The notes beneath the pieces were generated by a model. The model was not told where the DNA came from, ran no database searches, and saw nothing but the letters and a program-made list of their open reading frames with translations. From contig NZ_QPCG01000009.1 in NCBI RefSeq assembly GCF_003351025.1, positions 1 to 64,000 on the forward strand: a stretch of DNA of 64,000 nt, written 5' to 3'. The DNA comes from Mucilaginibacter endophyticus. Lineage in GTDB: Bacteria > Bacteroidota > Bacteroidia > Sphingobacteriales > Sphingobacteriaceae. Shown here piece after piece: positions 9,241-17,656 of the stretch. Position 1 is the first letter of the stretch. The number at the start of each line of letters is the position of its first letter. The translations under genes and the position numbers were made by a program.

Positions 9241-9262
9241 AAAAATAATTGCATTACCTTTG
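9232..9262 (+). promoter_or_regulatory. hemW promoter (Bacteroidota -33/-7 type)
   Basis: TTTA at 9232-9235, a 19-base spacer, then TACCTTTG at 9255-9262. This fits the phylum's TTTG-N19-TAnnTTTG consensus with one mismatch. The hemW ATG begins only 4 bases after the -7 box, so the transcript would have essentially no leader. Confidence 0.65.
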
Positions 9263-9266
9263 CCGC

Positions 9267-10388
9267 ATGGCAGGCATTTATATCCATATCCCCTTTTGCA
9301 AGCAGGCTTGCCATTATTGCGATTTCCATTTCAGCACGTCCTTAAAATATAAGGATGAAATGCTGCAAGCTTTGATCAAAGAGATCAAATTACAAAAAAG
9401 CTACCTCAACGGCGAAACCATCGAAACCATTTACTTTGGCGGCGGCACGCCTTCTGTTTTGGATGGCGAAGAGATCAGCAAGATCATCAATACCATTACC
9501 GAACAGCACACGGTATCGTCCGGAGCAGAAATTACTTTAGAAGCCAATCCTGATGATCTGAAACCGGATAAACTCAAAGCTTTGAAGCAGACACCTGTAA
9601 ACCGCTTCAGCATTGGGATCCAATCATTTTTTGACGAAGATTTGGCATGGATGAACCGCGTACATCGTGGGCAGGAAGCCGAATCATCAGTCAAGCGAGC
9701 CCAGGACGCAGGTTTTGAAAACATTACTGTCGATCTGATTTATGGTTATCCCATGCTCAGCGATACTAAATGGAAACAAAACCTGGATAAGGTGTTTGAG
9801 CTAAATGTTCCGCACATATCCACCTATTCCATGACGGTTGAACCCCAAACAGCGCTGGCAGCCTTTATCAACAAAAAGAAGCAGCCCCCCATGAACGAGC
9901 AGCAAAGCGCCGAGCAATTCATGGTGCTGATGGATGCCATGCAGGCCCACGGGTTTGAACATTATGAGATCTCTAATTTTTGTAAGCCCGGCCAGTATTC
10001 GCGCCATAACTCCAATTACTGGAAAGGTGTTAAATACTTAGGTATAGGCCCATCGGCCCACTCTTACAATGGCGATACCCGCCAATGGAACATAGCCAAT
10101 AACGCCAAATACATGCAGGCGCTTGAAACCGGAAAACTATCAGCCGAAACCGAGGAGCTAACCGAAGAGAACCGCCTGAACGAGTATATCATGACTTCGT
10201 TACGCACCATTTGGGGGCTTGACTTAGCAAGACTCAACCAAATAGCCAAAGGCGCATCTGATGAATTGCTTAAAGCTGGCGCTGAATTTTTTGACAGGGA
10301 GTGGATCGCCCAAAAGGATAATGTAATTTATTTGACAGCTACCGGCAAGTTATATGCCGATCATATTGCGGCGGGTTTATTTTTTTAA
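9267..10388 (+). CDS. hemW: HemW-like radical SAM haem chaperone
   Basis: Radical SAM protein of the HemN/HemW group. HemW binds haem and is thought to deliver it to respiratory enzymes rather than oxidise coproporphyrinogen. Cluster motif CKQACHYC gives Cys11, Cys15 and Cys18 (CxxxCxxC, with the following residue Asp rather than the extra Cys of true HemN). Next come YFGGGTPS, ITLEANPDDL and SIGIQSF, and a C-terminal HemN_C domain (RLNEYIMTSLRT). I chose ATG 9267 (373 aa); an upstream in-frame TTG at 9249 lies inside the promoter. Confidence 0.92.
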   Translation: MAGIYIHIPFCKQACHYCDFHFSTSLKYKDEMLQALIKEIKLQKSYLNGETIETIYFGGGTPSVLDGEEISKIINTITEQHTVSSGAEITLEANPDDLKPDKLKALKQTPVNRFSIGIQSFFDEDLAWMNRVHRGQEAESSVKRAQDAGFENITVDLIYGYPMLSDTKWKQNLDKVFELNVPHISTYSMTVEPQTALAAFINKKKQPPMNEQQSAEQFMVLMDAMQAHGFEHYEISNFCKPGQYSRHNSNYWKGVKYLGIGPSAHSYNGDTRQWNIANNAKYMQALETGKLSAETEELTEENRLNEYIMTSLRTIWGLDLARLNQIAKGASDELLKAGAEFFDREWIAQKDNVIYLTATGKLYADHIAAGLFF

Positions 10389-10499
10389 ACCAAACAGAAA
10401 AATAACAGTCAATACATTGTTACAAAGCAAAATGATATTTAAATCTGTTTAGATTTACTAATCGTATCTTTAAAAGATACTTATCCTGACGATTAAATT

Positions 10500-11045
10500 A
10501 TGAAAAAACTACTCATCGCGGCTGTTGCCTTATTGGCTGTTGCCGTTGCTCCAAAAGCTTATGCTCAAAAAACAGTTGGCGGCGCTGTTATGTCACCGGC
10601 TAAAAACATTGTACAAAATGCATCAGGTTCAAAAGATCATACTACACTTGTAGCCGCTGTTAAAGCTGCCGGACTGGCGCCAACATTATCGGCAGCAGGA
10701 CCATATACGGTATTTGCACCAACCAATGAGGCATTTGCCAAATTACCGGCAGGTACAGTTGACAACCTGATGAAACCGGCTAACAAAGCAAGCCTGATCA
10801 AAACTTTAACCTACCACGTAGTTCCTGGCAAACTAAGCTCGACCGACTTATTAACTAAGGTTAAGGAAGGTAAAGGCAAAACCGAACTAAGCACACTGAG
10901 TGGCGGCACCATAACAGTAATGTCGCAAGGCGCTAAACTATACCTGGTTGATGAAAAAGGCGGCAAATCATGGATCACTATTGACGATGTTGCCCAAAGC
11001 AACGGCGTTATCCACGTGGTAAACACCGTGTTGATGCCTAATTAA
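10500..11045 (+). CDS. Secreted fasciclin (FAS1) domain protein
   Basis: 181 residues: signal peptide (1-22, ending AYA-Q) and one FAS1 domain (about 40-180) with the hallmark blocks GPYTVFAPTNEAFAKLP (H1) and VNTVLMPN at the end (H2), plus the central YHVVPG. FAS1 domains mediate adhesion or ligand binding outside the cell. Monocistronic, with a strong terminator downstream. Start ATG 10500, followed by the basic KK of a typical signal peptide. Confidence 0.92.
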   Translation: MKKLLIAAVALLAVAVAPKAYAQKTVGGAVMSPAKNIVQNASGSKDHTTLVAAVKAAGLAPTLSAAGPYTVFAPTNEAFAKLPAGTVDNLMKPANKASLIKTLTYHVVPGKLSSTDLLTKVKEGKGKTELSTLSGGTITVMSQGAKLYLVDEKGGKSWITIDDVAQSNGVIHVVNTVLMPN

Positions 11046-11052
11046 GCTTTAT

Positions 11053-11160
11053 AGTGGCAGTTGCAGCGGCAGTCGCCAAAAAAGTTTTTTGAAAGGAGTT
11101 GATAGTTAGTAACTATCAACTCTTTTTGTTTATCACCTGACAAAAACTGCTACTGCCACT
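11053..11160 (+). terminator. Nested terminator of the fasciclin gene
   Basis: Inner perfect 13-bp stem GAGTTGATAGTTA (11096-11108) / TAACTATCAACTC (11110-11122) followed by TTTTTGTTT. An outer pair AGTGGCAG (11053-11060) / CTGCCACT (11153-11160), with further complementarity, would enclose it. Confidence 0.85.
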
Positions 11161-11237
11161 TTGGAGTGCTACTAAAAACAACTGTCATTAAAATTTCAAA
11201 ATCCCCCCAAATTGTTTACATGTTTTTTACAAAGAAT

Positions 11238-11245
11238 TAATTTTG
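11238..11245 (+). promoter_or_regulatory. -7 box before the first cupin gene
   Basis: TAATTTTG matches TAnnTTTG and lies 15 bases before ATG 11261 (box end 11245 to start). The -33 element is less clear (ATTG about 23 bases upstream). Confidence 0.4.
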
Positions 11246-11260
11246 CCCATTAATTAATTT

Positions 11261-12145
11261 GTGAAAATGAGTATAACACTTACACCTATTGACCGTGTAG
11301 ACCATATAAGCAAAGAGGATTTTGTTAACAATTATTTAAATCCACGCAAACCGCTTATAATCCGCAAAGCGACTGAAAGCTGGCCCGCCCTTCAGAAATG
11401 GACTTTTGAATACATAAAAGAAACCGTAGGCGATCAAACCGTTCCGCTATATAATAGCGCTAAGGCCGATCCATCTAAGGCTATCAACGCATCGGCCAGC
11501 GAAATGAAGTTTGGCGATTATATCGATCTTATTCAAAAACAACCTACCGACTTAAGGATCTTCCTGTTCGACCCCATAAAACATGCCCCCAAACTCCTTG
11601 ATGATTACCGCTCGCCATCAGATTTAATGGGTGGTTTTCTTGATAAATACCCTAACATGTTTTTCGGCGGTGCCGGTTCGGTAACATTTTTACATTACGA
11701 TATCGACCTTGCGCACATCTTCCACACACATTTTAATGGCCGCAAGCACGTGATGCTGTTCGACCAGAAATGGACCGAACGCCTTTATTGTATCCCGTTT
11801 GCAACCTACGCCCTGGAAGACTATGATATTGAAAACCCTGACTTCACCAAATTCCCGGCACTTGACGGTATTGAGGGCCAGGAAGCAATTTTAGAACATG
11901 GAGACACCCTGTTCATGCCTACAGGTTACTGGCATTGGATGAAATATTTAACCGGTTCGTTTTCCATATCGTTACGCGCCTGGGATAAATCATGGGCTAT
12001 AAAAGCCAAAAGTTTATATAACTTAACCGTACAGCGCAAGTTTGACAACATGATGAAAGCCCGCTTTAAGAAGGATTATATGGACTGGAAAGAGGAACTG
12101 GCCGTTAAACGTGCTAATAATGCCCTTGCTGCAGGTAAGCCATAA
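11261..12145 (+). CDS. JmjC/cupin_8 Fe(II)/2-oxoglutarate oxygenase-like protein, first copy
   Basis: 294 residues of the cupin_8 (JmjC-like, FIH-related) family, non-haem iron 2-oxoglutarate hydroxylases acting on proteins or small molecules. Metal ligands are visible: HYD in FLHYDIDLAHIF and the distal His in PTGYWHWMKY. The Lys in NGRKHVML is placed to bind 2-oxoglutarate. The N-terminal FVNNYLNPRKPLIIRKATESW is the usual cupin_8 entry. The substrate is unknown. A tandem paralogue follows 127 bases downstream. Confidence 0.88.
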   Translation: MKMSITLTPIDRVDHISKEDFVNNYLNPRKPLIIRKATESWPALQKWTFEYIKETVGDQTVPLYNSAKADPSKAINASASEMKFGDYIDLIQKQPTDLRIFLFDPIKHAPKLLDDYRSPSDLMGGFLDKYPNMFFGGAGSVTFLHYDIDLAHIFHTHFNGRKHVMLFDQKWTERLYCIPFATYALEDYDIENPDFTKFPALDGIEGQEAILEHGDTLFMPTGYWHWMKYLTGSFSISLRAWDKSWAIKAKSLYNLTVQRKFDNMMKARFKKDYMDWKEELAVKRANNALAAGKP

Positions 12146-12272
12146 TATTGATATATCTTTATAATACTTTGGGGTTTATTTCGTTATTTTGAATGCTTAT
12201 AAATAGTTAAGGAACAATATTGTAACTTTAACTTAAAATTAGCATAACCCCCGAAAGTAATAAAAACTACAT

Positions 12273-13154
12273 ATGTGCTTCATTCTTAACCCGATCGATA
12301 CGGTTGAAAATATTTCTCCCGAAGACTTTAAGAAGAATTATTTAGACCCTCGTCGCCCACTGGTTATCAAAGGGCTTACCAAAAGCTGGCCTGCCCGCGA
12401 AAAATGGACACCCGAATATTTAAAAGAGGTTGTTGGCAACAAGGTAGTGCCCTTATATGACAACTCTAAGGCCGATCCTTCAAAACCCATCAATTCATCG
12501 GCAACAGAAATGCCTTTTGATGAGTATATCGACCTCATCCGCAGTAAACCAACCGAATTAAGGATCTTTTTCTTTAATATATTTAAACAGGCGCCACAGC
12601 TTCTGGACGATATTGTGTTGCCAAAAGATTTAATGGGCGGTTTTTTAGAAAGCATGCCTGCCATGTTTTTTGGTGGCTCAAACTCGGTTACATTTTTACA
12701 TTACGATATTGATCTTCCGCATATTTTCCATACCCATTTTGGTGGCCGCAAGCACGTAATCCTGTTTGAGAACAAATGGAAACGCCGCTTGTATTGCATC
12801 CCGAATGCAACTTATGCTTTGGAAGACTATGATGTATTAAACCCTGATGTTAAAAAATTCCCGGCGCTTGACGGTGTTGAAGGCATTGAGGTTTTCCTTG
12901 AACATGGCGATACCTTGTTTATGCCTACCGGTTACTGGCATTGGATGAAATATGTTGATGGTTCATACTCCCTAAGCCTGCGTGCCTGGGATGCAAGCAT
13001 TACCCGTAAGGCGGCAAGTTTATATAACCTGGCCGTTAAAGGCGGTGTTGACAGCGCCCTGAAAATGGTGTTTAAAGGCAAATACGCTAAATACCGCGAA
13101 GGCCTGGCCGTGAAATGGGCCAACCGAGAACTGGCCGCAGGGAAACCTTTTTAA
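12273..13154 (+). CDS. JmjC/cupin_8 Fe(II)/2-oxoglutarate oxygenase-like protein, second copy
   Basis: 293 residues, clearly a tandem duplicate of the preceding gene (roughly 60% identical by eye, no gaps until the C-terminus). Iron ligands are retained: HYD in FLHYDIDLPHIF and His in PTGYWHWMKY; Lys in GGRKHVIL. The most divergent parts are about 105-125 and the last 50 residues, which suggests related but not identical substrates (inference). Its own upstream gap of 127 bases allows separate transcription. It ends before a heptad repeat and a terminator. Confidence 0.88.
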   Translation: MCFILNPIDTVENISPEDFKKNYLDPRRPLVIKGLTKSWPAREKWTPEYLKEVVGNKVVPLYDNSKADPSKPINSSATEMPFDEYIDLIRSKPTELRIFFFNIFKQAPQLLDDIVLPKDLMGGFLESMPAMFFGGSNSVTFLHYDIDLPHIFHTHFGGRKHVILFENKWKRRLYCIPNATYALEDYDVLNPDVKKFPALDGVEGIEVFLEHGDTLFMPTGYWHWMKYVDGSYSLSLRAWDASITRKAASLYNLAVKGGVDSALKMVFKGKYAKYREGLAVKWANRELAAGKPF

Positions 13155-13187
13155 GTCCGAAGTCTTAAGTTATTAGTCTTAAGTCAT
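13153..13187. repeat. Heptad repeat locus A
   Basis: Starting in the stop codon: AAGTCCG AAGTCTT, then AAGTTAT, TAGTCTT and AAGTCAT, five 7-nt units sharing AAGTC. One-armed here, unlike the other loci of this class. Confidence 0.7.
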
Positions 13188-13194
13188 GATATTA

Positions 13195-13230
13195 AAAGCG
13201 ATGAATAAAATTCATCGCTTTTTTGTTTTT
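13195..13230 (+). terminator. Terminator of the cupin gene pair
   Basis: Stem AAAGCGATGAA / TTCATCGCTTT with loop TAAAA, then a run TTTTTTGTTTTTT. Confidence 0.88.
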
Positions 13231-13232
13231 TA

Positions 13233-13351
13233 ATTCCCTCCCTTGGGAGGGGCGCGTCAGGATTGCGTGTTGGCAGGGAGGGGTTATGCGATTTTGCAAC
13301 GTCCAAGTATCTCGCTGAAACCCCTCCCTACACCCTCCCAAGGGAGGGAAT
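13233..13351. repeat. Palindromic element with CCCTCCCTTGGGAGGG ends
   Basis: ATTCCCTCCCTTGGGAGGGG at the left pairs with CCCTCCCAAGGGAGGGAAT at the right. Inner GGGAGGGGTT pairs with AACCCCTCCC. No ORF of its own. It lies between convergent genes next to a heptad repeat and a terminator. Confidence 0.8.
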
Positions 13352-13384
13352 CGCACAATCCCTTGCTTTTATCCTGATAACAAC

Positions 13385-14359
13385 CTACCACCTCTCCAAT
13401 CCTAAAAGCTTTTTACCCAACTCACTAAGCTCAGCTACAGGATTTTGTTTTTCACGTTCCATCGGATCGCCGGGAAAAGCATAGCCTTGCATAGCTTCGC
13501 GGCTTTGCCAACTGTTGATGCGCCACTGCCTTAGCTCTTCGTTATCTTCCTGTGCGGGCATCATGGATATGTATTGGGCTATGCGCACTTTATCGTTACT
13601 CTTATTTGGGCGGATGCCATGTGGCTGCAGACTGTTAAATATCAGCAGGTCACCGGCCTCCAGTTTTACCTTTTCCGTTTCAAAGCCGGTGGTGTCAGGT
13701 TTGTAATGATCACGATCGTCGGGCTGGGTTAATTTCCAGGTATCGTAAGTTCGGTACAATTCAGGTATGCATTGAAAGCCGCCCATGTTTTCGTCTGTCT
13801 GATCGGCAAGGGCCAATACACCCTGCACATTTTGAGGCTTCGTTTCGGGGTCATAATCCCAGTGGATAAAGCCTTTATATTCAAAGCCGGGGCGCAATGG
13901 AAAGTTCAGATTAGCCCTGTCGATAGTTACCCACAGTTTTTCGGTTCCCCAGATATCGGCAAAAGCGGCATGAACTTTAGGATACTGCCGGTTATCCCAC
14001 ATAAATTGCTGATTATAAATTTCAACCATGCCGGTATTGTTCAGCTCGGTCATTTGCATCTGAGCATTCGGCTTTTTATACCAGGTTTCCATGTCGCTGG
14101 CGTCTTTACCTTCATATTGCCACAGGTAATCGGCCAGTTTTTGAACCTGTGCTTTTGGTACAGCGTTTTTAATGATCACATAACCGTTGTCTATCCAAAA
14201 TTGCCAGTCGGCCTCGCTCAGTATTTTCAGAGGTTCATTGTTTGCGCGCTTGTTCAGGCTGATCTGGCTCGATTTTGCAGTAGATGGATTGCCGGGGATG
14301 TCTTTATGGGCATTGGCGGGGGCGGTTGCCATGGTCATGGTTGCGTTTTCGGTCTTCAT
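13385..14359 (-). CDS. Phytanoyl-CoA dioxygenase (PhyH) family protein
   Basis: Fe(II)/2-oxoglutarate oxygenase of the PhyH family. Iron site HWD (in GFIHWDYDPETK) and distal His in LQPHGIRPN; the Arg after it (HGIRP) is placed to hold 2-oxoglutarate. N-terminal block LSEADWQFWIDNGYVIIKNA is typical. It is 324 residues from ATG 14359; a TTG 24 bases upstream is possible but less likely. Divergent from the AraC-type gene with about 126 bases between starts, so that regulator probably controls it. Substrate unknown. Confidence 0.88.
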   Translation of the reverse strand: MKTENATMTMATAPANAHKDIPGNPSTAKSSQISLNKRANNEPLKILSEADWQFWIDNGYVIIKNAVPKAQVQKLADYLWQYEGKDASDMETWYKKPNAQMQMTELNNTGMVEIYNQQFMWDNRQYPKVHAAFADIWGTEKLWVTIDRANLNFPLRPGFEYKGFIHWDYDPETKPQNVQGVLALADQTDENMGGFQCIPELYRTYDTWKLTQPDDRDHYKPDTTGFETEKVKLEAGDLLIFNSLQPHGIRPNKSNDKVRIAQYISMMPAQEDNEELRQWRINSWQSREAMQGYAFPGDPMEREKQNPVAELSELGKKLLGLERW

Positions 14360-14485
14360 AATTTCGTTTGATTTACAATTCAAATTTAGGGCGACTGTGA
14401 AGACAGCTTATCCTGTGTAGTGACCAAAATTTGTTCTACATTGATCATTTTGCTATATTTAATAAAACATAACGCCCAATGCAGC

Positions 14486-15337
14486 ATGGATAAGATCCAG
14501 TTAGAGAAGGTAGATTTTGAACCGGGCAAATCGTTCAAGCTCTTTTCGCCCCGACTCCGGAACACTTTCCTGTGGCATTATCATCCGGAATATGAACTGG
14601 TTTACGTTGAAGCCGATGCCGGGATCAGGCATGTTGGCTCCCATATCTCCGGCTATACACAACATGACCTGGTGCTGATTGGCAGTAACCTCCCCCACCT
14701 AAACTTTGATTACCGCCTCCGGAGCGAATACCACCAGATAGTAGTGCAGCTGAAAGAAGACTTTATGGGAACAGCAATAGGCATGACTCCCGAGTTTTCA
14801 GCAATTGAACAGCTTTTCAAAAAGGCAGCCAATGGCATTGCCTTTCATGGTGATACCCGGACTTTAGCAGTGGAGAAATTAAAGCTATTACCAGGGATGG
14901 GCTCATTTCAGCAATTGTTAGGACTGATGGAGATCTTCAATATCCTGGCGGGTTCAAACGAATGTACCATTTTAAACAACGACGAACCAAACCTGCAATT
15001 CTTTTTAAAGGATAAGATCAGGATGGGTGCTGTTTATGAATATATCGGCAGCAATTACAACCTTAAACCAGATGTAAATGTGATAGCCGATAAAGTTAAT
15101 TTCACCACGGCTGCCTTTTGCCGGTACTTTAAAAGGCAAACCAAAATGACTTTTACCGATTTTGTGAACCAATACCGGGTTGACGTAGCAAAGAACCTGC
15201 TGATGCAGGATAAAAACGTAACAGAAACCTGTTACGCAGTGGGCTTTGAAAGCTTATCTTATTTCAATAAACTCTTTAATAAAATAGTAGGTAAAAATCC
15301 CTCAGACTTTAAGAAGGAGTGGGTTAGTAAAGATTGA
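14486..15337 (+). CDS. AraC-family transcriptional regulator
   Basis: 283 residues: N-terminal cupin sensor domain (LWHYHPEYELVYVEADAG, GDLVLIG-like SGYTQHDLVLIGSNLPH) and C-terminal double helix-turn-helix (about 180-280) with VNVIADKVNFTTAAFCRYFK and the signature VGFESLSYFNKLFNKIVGKNPSDFKKEW. This layout is that of regulators sensing small sugars or similar ligands. ATG 14486 (MDKIQLEKV) is preferred to an upstream in-frame ATG at 14420, which adds a hydrophobic stretch unlike the family. Likely regulates the divergent PhyH gene (inference). Confidence 0.9.
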   Translation: MDKIQLEKVDFEPGKSFKLFSPRLRNTFLWHYHPEYELVYVEADAGIRHVGSHISGYTQHDLVLIGSNLPHLNFDYRLRSEYHQIVVQLKEDFMGTAIGMTPEFSAIEQLFKKAANGIAFHGDTRTLAVEKLKLLPGMGSFQQLLGLMEIFNILAGSNECTILNNDEPNLQFFLKDKIRMGAVYEYIGSNYNLKPDVNVIADKVNFTTAAFCRYFKRQTKMTFTDFVNQYRVDVAKNLLMQDKNVTETCYAVGFESLSYFNKLFNKIVGKNPSDFKKEWVSKD

Positions 15338-15344
15338 CAATAAA

Positions 15345-15830
15345 TTATTTGCCCCGATCCTGATAATATTCCTTAACCGCCTCGGGTAAAAGATGCAGGT
15401 ACAAATTAGGCTCTTCCCTGATCCTTGCAGCCGCTACTGGTACAACTTTGCAGGGTTCTTCATAAATAACACTTTCACAATCCAGAAACCGGCTCATATA
15501 AGCGCCGTAGGCCTCGGAGGCAAATATTACATCAATGTGCGGCAAGTTCTTTTTAAGATAGCTGGCCCAAAGCCTCGACATATTTTCTATCGATTCGCCC
15601 GCGCCGGGCAATATAGCTTCATCGTAGTTTAACAATACAGGCTTAACCTTATCATTATCCGCGTAAGTTTTGTCGAGCCAGTTAAGTCTAACATCACCCG
15701 GTATAGGTTCATCATCACTTGCTCCTATAACTATCATAAGCTCATCGCAATGCTCAAGCGCATAACCTATCAAAGCCATATGTCCGATATGTAGCGGCAA
15801 AAACTTTCCAATTATCAAACCTCTTTTCAT
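15345..15830 (-). CDS. NadR-like nucleotidyltransferase, adenylyltransferase domain only
   Basis: 161 residues of the cytidylyltransferase-like fold: KFLPLHIGHMALIGYAL (the HxGH ATP site) and the closing AAARIREEPNLYLHLLPEAV, which matches the ISxxxIR region of NadR's NMN adenylyltransferase domain. In NadR this point is followed by a ribosylnicotinamide kinase domain with a P-loop. Here the gene stops (EYYQDRGK) and the AraC gene ends 7 bases on, so no kinase half exists. Likely makes NAD from NMN, or acts on a related nucleotide. It converges with the AraC gene without a visible terminator. Confidence 0.8.
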   Translation of the reverse strand: MKRGLIIGKFLPLHIGHMALIGYALEHCDELMIVIGASDDEPIPGDVRLNWLDKTYADNDKVKPVLLNYDEAILPGAGESIENMSRLWASYLKKNLPHIDVIFASEAYGAYMSRFLDCESVIYEEPCKVVPVAAARIREEPNLYLHLLPEAVKEYYQDRGK

Positions 15831-15889
15831 GTAGTACTATTTTTTGAGATCTAATCAAACCAATCTCTTATCTCCAACCACTAATCTCC

Positions 15890-16309
15890 TCAACTTGTGT
15901 GATCACAAACTATCTTCCACTCGCCCTTAATTTTCCTGAACCATAATGTAAAATAACCGCCGGGCGTATCCTTTTCGCGGGTTAGCTTCCATCCGCCTAA
16001 AACAAAGGCATTAGTTTTATCAAGCACCTTTATTTGTATGATATTGAATTTGAGCTGCCCCATAGCAGCTTTATCAGGATAGGTTTGTTTGTAGTGTTCC
16101 AAAGTTGTTTGCCAGCCGTAAGTTGGGGCTGTTTTGCCCACAAAAACCAGCGAATCCGACTTCCAGTAGGTTGTCATGAATTCTTCAATATTGCCACGGT
16201 TCCAGGCTTCCTCCTGCGTATGCATTACTTTCAGGATGGCTTGCCTATCCTGCGCAAAACCATACGCGGCAACAAGCATAAACACAAAACTCAGTAATAT
16301 TCTTTTCAT
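15890..16309 (-). CDS. Secreted DUF4440/SnoaL-like (NTF2-fold) protein
   Basis: 139 residues from ATG 16309: signal peptide (1-20, ending GFA-Q) and an NTF2-like domain with the DUF4440 pattern (AILKVMHTQEEAWNRGNIEEFM, YWKSDSLVFVG, WFRKIKGEWKIVCDHTS). The fold binds small ligands or serves as a ketosteroid-isomerase-like enzyme; no specific role can be read. A longer frame back to 16387 would add residues encoded by the inverted repeat at 16327-16423 and is not accepted. Confidence 0.82.
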   Translation of the reverse strand: MKRILLSFVFMLVAAYGFAQDRQAILKVMHTQEEAWNRGNIEEFMTTYWKSDSLVFVGKTAPTYGWQTTLEHYKQTYPDKAAMGQLKFNIIQIKVLDKTNAFVLGGWKLTREKDTPGGYFTLWFRKIKGEWKIVCDHTS

Positions 16310-16326
16310 ATAATAAAGGTAGTTTT

Positions 16327-16423
16327 TTGTCTGAACCTGAATTTTAAGAATTGCCCGAATTAACAGAATTAAAAAGAAAAAATTCAATTAATTCTTCAAT
16401 TCGATTAATTCCGGTTCAGACAA
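16327..16423. repeat. Period-9 inverted repeat, locus H
   Basis: Ends TTGTCTGAACC (16327-16337) and GGTTCAGACAA (16413-16423) are inverted. Between them each arm is built of AATTCNNNN-type units at 9-nt spacing (right arm: AATTCAATT, AATTCTTC, AATTCGATT, AATTCCGGT; the left arm is the complement). It lies between divergent genes, directly upstream of the pfkB -7 box. Confidence 0.8.
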
Positions 16424-16428
16424 TACAG

Positions 16429-16436
16429 TATATTTG
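16429..16436 (+). promoter_or_regulatory. -7 box of the PfkB-family kinase gene
   Basis: TATATTTG matches TAnnTTTG exactly, 32 bases before ATG 16469 and 5 bases beyond the period-9 inverted repeat. I see no good -33 element, which would fall inside the repeat. Confidence 0.45.
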
Positions 16437-16468
16437 GGTTTCATCGGCATTAAAAAAACAATTTAACT

Positions 16469-17347
16469 ATGGGAAATCAGGTATTAAGTTTTGGCGAAGT
16501 TTTATGGGATGCTTTTGGCGATGGTAAAAAAGCCGGTGGCGCGCCTATGAACGTGGCAAGGCATTTGGTACAGCAAGGTGTAGAAACAGCTTTTGCAAGC
16601 TCGGTTGGGATGGACAGCTCAGGCGATGCCTTAATAGGCTTTTTAAAAACCAACGATCTGTATTCAAACCTGATCCAGCAGGATGATGAGTTTCCAACCT
16701 GCGAGGTTACTGTACAACTTGACGAAAGCAATACCGCCACTTACATTATTCCACAACCCGTTTCATGGGATAATATAGAACCTTCTGCAGCGCTTACCAA
16801 AGCAGCGCAGGCAGCCCAGGCCATTGTGTTTGGCAGTTTGGCCTGCCGTACGGCCACTACCCGCGAAACACTGTTAAACCTGCTTGACGAAACCCCGGCA
16901 TTAAAAGTTTTTGACGTAAACCTTCGTCCGCCGCATTATACCCTATCAACCATTGAAACACTGGTTGCCCGTGCCGATGTAGTAAAAATGAACGAGGAAG
17001 AAGCCGACCTGCTTATTGGCGGTGGCAGCGCTCCTTTGCGTGACAAGATTGGTGAATTCCGCTCTAAATATCACAGCCAAACCATATGCGTAACACGCGG
17101 AGAGCATGGGGCATTGGTATGGCATGACCATGAATTTTATGACAGCCCAGGCTGCCCCGTAAAAGTAGTCGACACAGTAGGCGCGGGCGATGCTTTCCTG
17201 GCCACCTTTGTTTCCGGCTTACTGGCAGGCAAACCCATGCAGCAAGTGGTAGACAAAGCCTGTTCGGTTGGTTCATACGTAGCCAGTCAGCGTGGCGCAA
17301 ACCCGGTATATCCTGCTGAGTTACTGAATAGTTTGGCATATATTTAG
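16469..17347 (+). CDS. PfkB-family carbohydrate kinase, probably fructokinase
   Basis: Ribokinase/PfkB fold sugar kinase using ATP. N-terminal FGEVLWDAF and GGAPMNVARHL (sugar-binding PfkB signature 1 region), VFDVNLRPPHY in the middle, and the catalytic VVDTVGAGDAFLATF (signature 2, GAGD with the base Asp) near residue 235. The FGEVLWD...GGAPMNVA combination is that of fructokinases. Length is 292. Monocistronic, followed by a duplicated heptad repeat. Confidence 0.92.
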   Translation: MGNQVLSFGEVLWDAFGDGKKAGGAPMNVARHLVQQGVETAFASSVGMDSSGDALIGFLKTNDLYSNLIQQDDEFPTCEVTVQLDESNTATYIIPQPVSWDNIEPSAALTKAAQAAQAIVFGSLACRTATTRETLLNLLDETPALKVFDVNLRPPHYTLSTIETLVARADVVKMNEEEADLLIGGGSAPLRDKIGEFRSKYHSQTICVTRGEHGALVWHDHEFYDSPGCPVKVVDTVGAGDAFLATFVSGLLAGKPMQQVVDKACSVGSYVASQRGANPVYPAELLNSLAYI

Positions 17348-17571
17348 GAATTCGGATTTCGAACGTTCGATTTCGGATTTATTCCTGGCTGAATAAAGTA
17401 ACTTTTAAATCCGAAATCGAACATCCGAAATCCAAAATATAATTGTCATACCGATTTCGAATTTGGGAATTGGGATTTCGGATTTATTCGATGTCGGATT
17501 TATAAAGAGCATTTTCGCTAAACAAATAAATCCGAAATCAAACATTCGAAATCCAAAATCTAATTGTCATA
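17348..17571. repeat. Heptad inverted repeat locus B, tandemly duplicated
   Basis: Starts at the pfkB stop. Left arms carry CGGATTT/CGAACGT/TCGATTT/CGGATTT units; right arms AAATCCG/AAATCGA/ACATCCG/AAATCCA. The whole inverted repeat occurs twice head to tail (about 17348-17451 and 17452-17571). Each copy ends in a segment with AACAT, CGAAATCCAAAAT and TAATTGTCATAC. Gap of 309 bases before the vWA gene otherwise empty. Confidence 0.85.
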
Positions 17572-17656
17572 CTTACCTAACAATTTACTTTATCACTGCC
17601 ACAGCAAAACTTTTCACCAAAATATTCCGTTCCTTTATGTACAGAAAGGACAAAAT

